Below are positions 7,468-13,171 of a stretch of 13,171 nucleotides of DNA, piece after piece (within the stretch, counting starts at the first letter, position 1; each line of letters opens with the position of its first letter). The translations under genes were made by a program, and so were the position numbers. The notes beneath the pieces are model-generated. The model worked only from the letters and a program-made list of their open reading frames with translations. It did no database searches and was not told the origin of the DNA. Origin of the DNA: Ruminococcus sp. (GTDB taxonomy: Bacteria > Bacillota > Clostridia > Oscillospirales > Ruminococcaceae); assembly GCA_024697705.1 (NCBI GenBank), contig JAILFF010000293.1, forward strand, positions 1 through 13,171, in the 5' to 3' direction.

Positions 7468-7496
7468 ATTTTATCATACTCAAAAATTGTTGTCAA
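7468..7496 (-). promoter_or_regulatory. Sigma-A promoter of the GH10 gene
   Basis: On the minus strand: -35 TTGACA (7491-7496), 17-nt spacer, -10 TAAAAT (7468-7473) preceded by TGA, an extended -10. Predicted start near 7461 gives a leader of about 178 nt, much longer than that of the GH11-CE4 gene. Confidence 0.75.
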
Positions 7497-7659
7497 GCAT
7501 TTACGAAAAAAACCGCAATATTTGGCAAAAATAACGCATTATTTGAGAAATCGCCCTTCGTCGGTCCGAACCCTTGTTCCTACACATAGTCACATTCTTT
7601 CATATTCCGCCGATTTAACAAAATATATTCGTTAATTAGTAAAAATATTATTTTAATTA
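7497..7659. other. Central part of the divergent GH10/GH5 intergenic region
   Basis: A/T-rich DNA between the two divergent -35 boxes (7496 and 7660), about 160 bp apart, so the promoters do not overlap. No open reading frame with a ribosome site and no clear operator palindrome were found. It could hold regulator sites that are not visible by eye. Confidence 0.5.
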
Positions 7660-7688
7660 TTGACAAACAGCAGAAAATATTGTATAAT
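7660..7688 (+). promoter_or_regulatory. Consensus sigma-A promoter of the GH5 gene
   Basis: -35 TTGACA (7660-7665), 17-nt spacer, -10 TATAAT (7683-7688), an exact consensus match. Predicted transcription start is near 7695. An in-frame ATG at 7680 overlaps this promoter and cannot be the translation start. Confidence 0.9.
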
Positions 7689-7702
7689 ATCATTATATTA
7701 TA

Positions 7703-7728
7703 CTGCCTGCTTTTTTACCCGCAGGCAG
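7703..7728 (+). promoter_or_regulatory. 5'-terminal stem-loop in the GH5 leader
   Basis: CTGCCTGC (7703-7710), a 10-nt pyrimidine-rich loop and GCAGGCAG (7721-7728) form a perfect 8-bp stem within about 8 nt of the predicted mRNA 5' end. The ribosome site (AGAGGGA) follows at about 7735-7741. Its position suits a 5' stabilising hairpin or a protein/attenuation target; there is no T-run after the stem, so it is not a typical terminator. Confidence 0.6.
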
Positions 7729-7748
7729 CAAAGAGAGAGGGAACTATT

Positions 7749-9491
7749 ATGAAATTTAAAAAACTGATCGCAGGTGTTTCTGCCGCGGTCTCAGCCTGCA
7801 CGCTCGTTCTTGCTTCGGCTTCGGGTATCGCCGAAGATAACGCGCTCGGAGCTGCCGCCGCATCAGCACCCGATTCCTACCACGACGACTGGCTTCACGT
7901 AAACGAAAACGCCGAAGTAGTCGATATGTACGGAAATTCCGTTTGGATGACAGGCGTAAACTGGTTCGGCTACAACGTCGGAAGTCAGGTGTTCGACGGC
8001 GTTTGGTCGGCTAATATGCACGACTGTCTCGACCTTATCGCCGACCACGGCTTCAACCTGCTCCGTGTGCCCATGTCCACCGAGATAATCCTCCAGTGGA
8101 AGAACAAAAAGCCCGACCCGCTGATAAAAGTCAACGCCACCACCAATCCCGAGCTTATCAAGACCTTCGACGAGAACGGTACGCCCATCGAATATATGTA
8201 CAGCTTTGACGTATGGAACAAGGCAGTCGAATGGTGCCGCGAAAACGGTATCAAGATAATGATGGATATCCACTGCGCCACCACCAACGCGGCGGGTCAC
8301 AACTATCCGCTTTGGTATGACGATAAGTTTTCTACGGACGACTGGCTCGAAGCGCTTTCATGGTTCTGCGAGCAGTACAAGGATGACGATACCGTTATCG
8401 CAATTGACCTGAAAAACGAGCCTCACGGCAAGCCGGAAGAGGGCAAGTTCGCCAAGTGGGACGATTCCAAGGACCTCAATAACTGGAAATACGCCGCCGA
8501 AAGGGGCGCTATGGCGTGTCTTGAACAGAACCCCAATCTGCTTATCATGATCGAGGGCATCGAGTGTTATCCCGACTTCGCAAGGGGCGCGGACTGGACT
8601 ACCCCGGCGGTGGATTACGCGCACTACGGCGAGCCCAGCAAGGTCTTCGGCGCGTGGTGGGGCGGAAACCTGCGCGGCGTAAAGGATAAGCCCGTCGATA
8701 TCGGCAAGTATAACAAACAGATCGTATATTCTCCGCACGACTACGGTCCGCTCGTTCACCCGCAGAGCTGGTTCCATCTTGTGGGCGAAAAGCCGAATTT
8801 CACAAGCTATGAATTTACCACCGAATCGCTGCTGAAGGAATACTGGTACGACTCGTGGGCATATCTTGTTGAAGAAAAGCGCTATCCGCTGCTGATGGGC
8901 GAATGGGGCGGCTTTGTTGACGATAAGAACGACCCCTCGGGCGCTAACACTCAGTGGCTCACTCTCCTGCGCGATTACATGAAGGAAAAGCGGATCCACC
9001 ACACCTTCTGGTGCTTCAACGAGAATTCCTCCGATACGGGCGGACTTGTTTACGACAACTTCGGCAAGTGGGACGATGAGAAGTACGAGTTCGTAAAGCC
9101 CTCGCTGTGGCAGGACGAGAACGGAAAGTTCATCAGCCTTGACCATCAGATAAAGCTCGGCAGAAAGGGCAACGGCATCTCGCTCGGCGATTATTATTCG
9201 ACGAGCCACGAAGTTCCTCCGCAGCCGACGGCAGAGCCCGACTACGGCGACGTCAACGCCGACGGCGTGGTAAATCTCGCCGACGCCGTGCTTGCAAGAC
9301 AGATTCTTTCGGGCTCGAAAAAGTACCGGCTTACATCACAGGGCAACGCGAACGCCGACTGTGTTGACAACGGCAACGGACTGACAAAGGAAGACGCTGT
9401 CGCCATACAGATGATCGGTGCGGGGATCATTAAGAAAAAAGACCTGCCGATAACATCATCAAAGCTCAAAGAGTTTCAGAAATATATGTGA
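7749..9491 (+). CDS. Secreted GH5 family endoglucanase-type enzyme with C-terminal dockerin
   Basis: Starts at ATG 7749 (MKFKKLIAG), with AGAGGGA about 7 nt upstream; 580 residues. Signal peptide 1-28. GH5 domain about 45-480: MTGVNWFGYN, RVPMS (106-110), MDIHC (172-176), acid/base E224 (LKNEPHG), HDY (330-332), nucleophile E385 (LLMGEWGG) and W421 (FWCFNEN). It most likely cleaves internal beta-1,4-glucosidic bonds; mannan or mixed-linkage glucan cannot be excluded without subfamily assignment. Dockerin about 499-556: GDVNADGVVNLAD, then an expanded second loop NADCVDNGNGLTKED. A 15-20 residue Lys-rich tail ends the protein. There is no carbohydrate-binding module, so substrate targeting would rely on the scaffoldin. 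Monocistronic, with its own promoter. Confidence 0.93.
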   Translation: MKFKKLIAGVSAAVSACTLVLASASGIAEDNALGAAAASAPDSYHDDWLHVNENAEVVDMYGNSVWMTGVNWFGYNVGSQVFDGVWSANMHDCLDLIADHGFNLLRVPMSTEIILQWKNKKPDPLIKVNATTNPELIKTFDENGTPIEYMYSFDVWNKAVEWCRENGIKIMMDIHCATTNAAGHNYPLWYDDKFSTDDWLEALSWFCEQYKDDDTVIAIDLKNEPHGKPEEGKFAKWDDSKDLNNWKYAAERGAMACLEQNPNLLIMIEGIECYPDFARGADWTTPAVDYAHYGEPSKVFGAWWGGNLRGVKDKPVDIGKYNKQIVYSPHDYGPLVHPQSWFHLVGEKPNFTSYEFTTESLLKEYWYDSWAYLVEEKRYPLLMGEWGGFVDDKNDPSGANTQWLTLLRDYMKEKRIHHTFWCFNENSSDTGGLVYDNFGKWDDEKYEFVKPSLWQDENGKFISLDHQIKLGRKGNGISLGDYYSTSHEVPPQPTAEPDYGDVNADGVVNLADAVLARQILSGSKKYRLTSQGNANADCVDNGNGLTKEDAVAIQMIGAGIIKKKDLPITSSKLKEFQKYM

Positions 9492-9556
9492 CCGATTCGG
9501 TTTTCCCGGCGTAATGCAACAATATTAAAATATTTATAAAAATTGCCGTCAGCTTC

Positions 9557-9588
9557 GAGGAGATCCCTTTTCAAAAGGAATCCTCCTC
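9557..9588 (+). terminator. Hairpin downstream of GH5 gene (weak terminator candidate)
   Basis: GAGGAGAT with CCTTTT pairs with AAAAGG and ATCCTCCTC, a long imperfect stem with one bulge and one mismatch, 66 nt after the GH5 stop. It is the only substantial hairpin before the next gene. It has no T-run on the plus strand, so termination here is uncertain. Confidence 0.4.
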
Positions 9589-9632
9589 ATGAAAAATTAA
9601 CGATAATTCCGCAGATTAGGTCATTCGACTGA

Positions 9633-9648
9633 TGTTGACTAATCAACA
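9633..9648. promoter_or_regulatory. Short palindrome upstream of the GH26 promoter
   Basis: TGTTGA-CTAA-TCAACA, a perfect 6-bp dyad about 50 bp upstream of the -35 box. It has the size and place of an operator for a dimeric regulator, but no family could be named, and dyads of this size can arise by chance in A/T-rich DNA. Confidence 0.3.
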
Positions 9649-9698
9649 ATAGGCGTTATTATTATTTATTAATTTTTTTAAACTTTTTATAGAAACTA

Positions 9699-9727
9699 TT
9701 GCAATCTGCCCAAAAACGTGATATATT
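9699..9727 (+). promoter_or_regulatory. Probable promoter of the GH26 gene
   Basis: -35 TTGCAA (9699-9704), 17-nt spacer, -10 TATATT (9722-9727). Predicted start is near 9734, giving a leader of about 68 nt with AAAGGG about 9 nt before the start codon. Confidence 0.6.
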
Positions 9728-9801
9728 ATAAGTATGCAGTTTAATGGTTTAAGTTAAGTCGTATTTATAAAGCACAATATATTACGAAAGGGCGCGAATT
9801 T

Positions 9802-11616
9802 ATGAAAAAACGTTTATTGAAAGCAATGTCGGCAGCCGTCGCGGCGATCATGACCTGCTCGGCGACCGTACCTTCCGTTGTTTCTTTTTCCGAAACCGCG
9901 GCAGGCGAAAATGTTCAGATCTGCGAATTTGAAGACGGCAATACCGAGGGCGGAAAGATCTTCTCCAACGGCTTGGAAGGTCTCAAACGCGGCGGCGACT
10001 GGAGCGACGATACCGACCTTGCGAATTACTCGGGAAAAGGTTTCTCATATCTCGACCAGAAAGGAACTACCGTCAGCGTTCAGGTCGATGTTCCCGAGGA
10101 CGGTCTTTATGAGCTTACCTTCTGCTACTGTCAGCCAAGCGACAGAAACAAGAAAGTCCAGTATCTCAACGTCAACGGCGTAAATCAGGGAGAGCTTACT
10201 TTCCCGTACAACGAGTCCTTCGGAGAAGTTCCGGGCGGTATCGTTCTCCTTAAAAAAGGAAAGAACACCATTGAGCTGGAGGGCTACTGGGGCTATACCT
10301 ATTTTGACTATCTCAAAGTAGCGCCCGCCCCCGAGAATATCACAAAGCTCTCGCCTACCGCGGAGCTTTCCAATCCCAATGCTTCCGACAGCACCAAGCG
10401 GCTTTACAGCTATCTGCGCGACCAGTACGGAAAGCATATCATAGCGGGTCAGCAGGAATACTGCGGCTCTCACAACTACAATTCGTGGAACAGCCCCGAT
10501 GTTTTCATCAAGGACAATGAAGCCGAGTTTGAGTATATCCTTGAAAAGACCGGAAAGCAGCCCGCTATACGAGGCATTGACCTGCTTGCGTACAGCTCTT
10601 CCTCCACATGGCGGGATGACGCTCCCGAACGCGCCATCGAATGGACGAACAAATATCACGGCATCGTCACCATGACCTGGCACTGGAACGTTCCCACCGA
10701 AAAAGGCAGCAAAGACACCGCTTTCTATGTAGCATCGGCAAGCGACAAATACACGACCTTCAGCATTTCCAAAGCGCTTGAAGAAGGCACCTGGGAAAAC
10801 GAAGTGCTGATGGCTGACATAAAGCTTATCGCGGGCGAACTGAAAAAGCTTAAGGACGCAGACGTTCCCGTGATGTGGAGACCGCTTCACGAAGCCGAGG
10901 GCGCGTGGTTCTGGTGGGGCGCCGAGGGCGCAGAGCCCTGCAAGAAGCTCTACCGCCTGCTTTACGATCAGCTGACGAACGTTTACGGGCTTGACAATCT
11001 TATCTGGATCTGGACGGGCTCGACTTCACCCGCGGCGTCGGAGTGGTATCCGGGCGACGACGTGGTGGACATGATCGGCTGCGACAAGTACAACGCTAAG
11101 GACGGTCTGCCGAATTTAAGCGCTATTTCGGCGACATTTTACAGCCTTGTTCAGAGTACGAACGGTCAGAAAATTGTAACGATGTCAGAGAACGATTCGA
11201 TACCGTCCATTGAGAATCTTGTCAATGAGAGAGCCGGCTGGCTGTACTTCTGCCCCTGGTACATGAACTATCTGACCAGCGAGCAGAACAATCCGGTGGA
11301 CAATCTTGTTGACGTTTACACAAGCGAATACTGCATCACGCTTGACGAGCTTCCCGATCTGAAAACATATCCGATCACGGGCGGGGGAAGCACAAAGGAG
11401 AATATCGTTTACGGCGACGCGAACTGCGACGGCGTTGTGAACATTTTCGATGCGGTGCTTGTTAAGCAGTATCTTGCCGACCCGAAAAAATTCCCCGTTT
11501 CGGCGCAGGGCAAGATCAACGCCGACGTAGACAACAAAGGCGACGGTCTGACAAAAGCGGACGCCGAAGAGATTCAAAAGTACGTAACAGGTACTGTCAA
11601 ATCATTCAATGTCTGA
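9802..11616 (+). CDS. Secreted CBM35-GH26 endo-beta-mannanase with C-terminal dockerin
   Basis: A 604-residue secreted protein. Signal peptide about 1-34. Residues about 38-173 match CBM35 (CEFEDGNTEGG; KGFSYLDQKG; GYWGYTYFDYLKV), a module that binds mannan or uronic-acid-bearing glycans. GH26 domain about 185-525 with acid/base E364 (WRPLHEAEGAWFWWG), nucleophile E463 (TMSENDS), TMTWHWN (291-297) and WYPGDD (415-420). The expected reaction is endo-hydrolysis of beta-1,4-mannan. A Gly-rich linker leads to a dockerin about 537-598: GDANCDGVVNIFD, then the expanded second loop NADVDNKGDGLTKAD, close to that of the GH5 enzyme. ATG 9802 is followed by a typical MKKR signal peptide start and has AAAGGG upstream. 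It lies 310 bp after the GH5 gene with its own promoter. Confidence 0.93.
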   Translation: MKKRLLKAMSAAVAAIMTCSATVPSVVSFSETAAGENVQICEFEDGNTEGGKIFSNGLEGLKRGGDWSDDTDLANYSGKGFSYLDQKGTTVSVQVDVPEDGLYELTFCYCQPSDRNKKVQYLNVNGVNQGELTFPYNESFGEVPGGIVLLKKGKNTIELEGYWGYTYFDYLKVAPAPENITKLSPTAELSNPNASDSTKRLYSYLRDQYGKHIIAGQQEYCGSHNYNSWNSPDVFIKDNEAEFEYILEKTGKQPAIRGIDLLAYSSSSTWRDDAPERAIEWTNKYHGIVTMTWHWNVPTEKGSKDTAFYVASASDKYTTFSISKALEEGTWENEVLMADIKLIAGELKKLKDADVPVMWRPLHEAEGAWFWWGAEGAEPCKKLYRLLYDQLTNVYGLDNLIWIWTGSTSPAASEWYPGDDVVDMIGCDKYNAKDGLPNLSAISATFYSLVQSTNGQKIVTMSENDSIPSIENLVNERAGWLYFCPWYMNYLTSEQNNPVDNLVDVYTSEYCITLDELPDLKTYPITGGGSTKENIVYGDANCDGVVNIFDAVLVKQYLADPKKFPVSAQGKINADVDNKGDGLTKADAEEIQKYVTGTVKSFNV

Positions 11617-11661
11617 TTTGTAACAGCAGTATTATTAAGCGGACCCATACTTTTATCAAAA

Positions 11662-11760
11662 AGCACAAGGATAAGGCGCGCATCGCTCAGCCGTTCGCCT
11701 TGAATACTTGAATAACAATGCGCGGCTTGCTGCACGAATAGTTCGTGCAGTCTTTGTGCT
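11662..11760 (+). ncRNA. Candidate three-way-junction RNA element between GH26 and GH9
   Basis: AGCACAAGGA (start about 11662) pairs over 10 bp, with one G-U pair, with TCTTTGTGCT (11751-11760). Enclosed are AAGGCG...CGCCTT (partly sharing the outer-stem end) and a perfect 9-bp hairpin, CTGCACGAA (11730-11738), loop TAG, TTCGTGCAG (11742-11750), stacked directly on the outer stem. The arrangement is a closed multi-branch fold of about 100 nt in otherwise non-coding DNA. No known family was recognised. It could be a 3'-UTR structure of the GH26 mRNA, a small RNA or a mobile repeat. Confidence 0.4.
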
Positions 11761-11785
11761 ATGTGAACGCTTCAAAGCAAATAAG

Positions 11786-11848
11786 CGCGGCTCGAACCGC
11801 ACTCCGCAGGTTTAGCACTTTCTCTGCGGAAGGACAGAGCCGCGTTTT
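11786..11848 (+). terminator. Two-stem hairpin with TTTT tail upstream of GH9
   Basis: Outer stem CGCGGCTC (11786-11793) with GAGCCGCG (11837-11844), both perfect over 8 bp; inner stem TCCGCAG (11803-11809) with CTGCGGA (11824-11830), perfect over 7 bp. TTTT follows directly at 11845-11848. It is the best terminator-like structure after the GH26 gene, although it sits about 170 nt after that stop codon. The T-run is short, so partial read-through is possible. Confidence 0.5.
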
Positions 11849-11860
11849 GACCGCAAGCAT

Positions 11861-11875
11861 TTGAAAACGTTTACG
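11861..11875. promoter_or_regulatory. cre-like operator (CcpA/LacI family) upstream of GH9
   Basis: TTGAAAACGTTTACG matches the consensus WTGNAANCGNWNNCW at 14 of 15 positions and shares the core TGAAAACGTTT with the site at 4936-4950. It lies about 70 bp before the GH9 start codon. The GH9 promoter could not be placed with confidence; weak candidates (TTGAAA with TATACG) overlap this site, which would suit repression. Confidence 0.55.
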
Positions 11876-11933
11876 AAGCAAAAGTATACGTTCTTCTTTA
11901 AGGATATCGCTGTTATTTACAGAATACATTTTT

Positions 11934-11939
11934 AGGAGG
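11934..11939 (+). promoter_or_regulatory. Strong ribosome binding site of GH9
   Basis: AGGAGG about 7 nt before ATG 11947, the best Shine-Dalgarno site in the window; it fixes the GH9 start. Confidence 0.85.
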
Positions 11940-11946
11940 AGTTAAC

Positions 11947-13171
11947 ATGAAGTTGAAAAACAGGCTGCTTTCGGCAGCCGCGGGCGCGGTATTCGCACTG
12001 GGTCAGGCGCAAGCCTTCATACCGTCAGTAAATGCCGCCGACGAGATCAAAGACGCCATTGCCAATTCATCGAGCGTCGAATACGACTTTGCAAGAGGCT
12101 TGCAGTATTCCATGTATTTCTACGACGCCAATATGTGCGGCGATGACGTAGAAGGAAACAACCTTTTCGAGTGGAGAGGAAACTGCCATACCTACGACGC
12201 AAAGGTTCCGCTTCACCCTATCGAGGACTGGGAAGGCGTAAACCTTACGGAAGCTCAGATCGCCAAATACAAAGATCTGCTCGACCCCGACGGCGACGGC
12301 TGCGTTGATGTGGCAGGCGGCTTCCACGACGCGGGCGACCACGTAGAATTCGGTATGCCCGAGAACTATTCCGCTTCGACAGTCGGCTGGGGCTATTACG
12401 AATTCCGCGATTCTTATGTGAAGATAGGCGAGCAGGAGCATATCGAGACTATTCTCCGCCACTTTAACGACTACCTTATGAAGTGTACCTTCCTCGATAA
12501 AAACGGCGATGTAGTTCTCCATTGCTATCAGGTGGGCGACGGCGACATAGATCACAAATACTGGAACTCTCCCGAAATGGACGAGATGGGCAGAGCGGCT
12601 TTCTTCCTCACCCCCGACAAGCCGCAGACCGATTATGCCGCTTCCGCAGCAGCTTCTCTTGCCATTAACTACCTGAACTTCAAGGACACCGACAAGGCTT
12701 ACGCTCAGAAGAGTCTCAAATACGCCAAGGCGCTGTTCAAATTCGCTATGGATCACCCGAAGGAGCTTTCCGATAACGGCGACGGTCCCAAGGGCTATTA
12801 CAAATCCGGAAAATGGGAAGACGATTACTGCTGGGCTGCTGCCTGGCTTTACAAGATAACAGGCGATCATACTTATCTTGAAGAGATCTATCCCAATTAC
12901 GACTACTATGCGGCTCCCTGCTACGTTCACTGCTGGAACGACGTTTGGGGCGGCGTACAGTGCGTACTCGGCGAGATCTGCCGCGACACTCCGTATAAAA
13001 AGGGCGAATACGTTTACCCGAATTTCATAGACGAGTTCAAGGAAGCCGCGAATAAGAGCCCTTATGAGCAGATGAATTGCTGGGAATCTGTTGAAAAGGC
13101 GATCAACACCTATATGACAGGCGGCGTAGGCAAGGTTACACCGCAGGGCTACTGGTGGCTCGATACATGGG
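11947..13171 (+). CDS. Secreted GH9 cellulase, 5' part (3' end outside window)
   Basis: Open from ATG 11947 to the window edge, 408 codons without a stop. Signal peptide about 1-30 (SVNA|ADE). The GH9 domain begins at once (VEYDFARGLQYSMYFYDANM, about 44-63), with no N-terminal immunoglobulin-like or CBM4 module. LFEWRGNCHTYD (73-84) matches the NRLxWRGDS region of the family. GGFHDAGDHVEFGMP (124-138) is the catalytic-base motif, with D128 and D131 the conserved pair. Family members cleave beta-1,4-glucan, often processively. The general acid glutamate and any C-terminal CBM3 or dockerin lie beyond the window, so activity and cellulosome attachment cannot be judged here. Confidence 0.92.
   Translation, partial: MKLKNRLLSAAAGAVFALGQAQAFIPSVNAADEIKDAIANSSSVEYDFARGLQYSMYFYDANMCGDDVEGNNLFEWRGNCHTYDAKVPLHPIEDWEGVNLTEAQIAKYKDLLDPDGDGCVDVAGGFHDAGDHVEFGMPENYSASTVGWGYYEFRDSYVKIGEQEHIETILRHFNDYLMKCTFLDKNGDVVLHCYQVGDGDIDHKYWNSPEMDEMGRAAFFLTPDKPQTDYAASAAASLAINYLNFKDTDKAYAQKSLKYAKALFKFAMDHPKELSDNGDGPKGYYKSGKWEDDYCWAAAWLYKITGDHTYLEEIYPNYDYYAAPCYVHCWNDVWGGVQCVLGEICRDTPYKKGEYVYPNFIDEFKEAANKSPYEQMNCWESVEKAINTYMTGGVGKVTPQGYWWLDTW

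Noticed and set aside
7680..7748. Upstream in-frame ATG that would lengthen GH5 by 23 residues
   Set aside because: It lies within the promoter, upstream of the predicted transcription start, and would put extra residues before a clear signal peptide; ATG 7749 has the ribosome site.
8358..9209. 283-codon open frame antisense to GH5
   Set aside because: Antisense shadow of a confirmed GH5 domain, with no ribosome site or domain.
12067..12930. 287-codon open frame antisense to GH9
   Set aside because: The plus strand encodes the GH9 DAGD motif and signal peptide; the minus frame has no recognisable content.

Overview
The window looks like a plant-fibre degradation locus from a cellulosome-forming Ruminococcus (R. 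flavefaciens / R. champanellensis type, Bacillota). This rests on: (i) type I dockerins on three secreted glycoside hydrolases; (ii) the domain order GH11-CBM22-dockerin-CE4, known from R. flavefaciens XynB-type enzymes; (iii) Gram-positive signal peptides, strong Shine-Dalgarno sites and consensus sigma-A promoters. The species is inferred, not proven.

Layout. 1-535 (+): C-terminal part of a major facilitator transporter, cut by the window edge. 533-656: a large A/T-rich inverted repeat between convergent genes. 685-2391 (-): GGDEF-EAL protein with a degenerate cyclase motif and an intact EAL phosphodiesterase site. 2640-4862 (-): bifunctional GH11 xylanase / CE4 acetylxylan esterase with CBM22 and dockerin. 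5346-7283 (-): CBM22-GH10 xylanase ending in an FN3-like domain, followed in another frame by what looks like a dockerin remnant (5231-5345). 7749-9491 (+): GH5 endoglucanase-type enzyme with dockerin. 9802-11616 (+): CBM35-GH26 mannanase with dockerin. 11947 to the end (+): GH9 cellulase, 3' end outside the window.

Together the five enzymes would attack xylan backbone (GH11, GH10), xylan acetyl groups (CE4), mannan (GH26) and beta-glucan/cellulose (GH5, GH9). Three carry dockerins for scaffoldin attachment. The genes are not an operon: each is separated by 300-480 bp of non-coding DNA, and four have a recognisable promoter of their own. GH11-CE4 and GH5 have exact TTGACA-N17-TATAAT boxes. 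CcpA/LacI-family (cre-like) operators lie upstream of GH11-CE4 and GH9, which suggests shared carbon-source control.

The least explained parts are the out-of-frame dockerin-like tail after GH10, a roughly 190-nt highly structured segment between GH26 and GH9, a 5'-terminal hairpin in the GH5 leader, and a long structured leader on GH10. No CRISPR, phage, transposase, tRNA or rRNA was seen.
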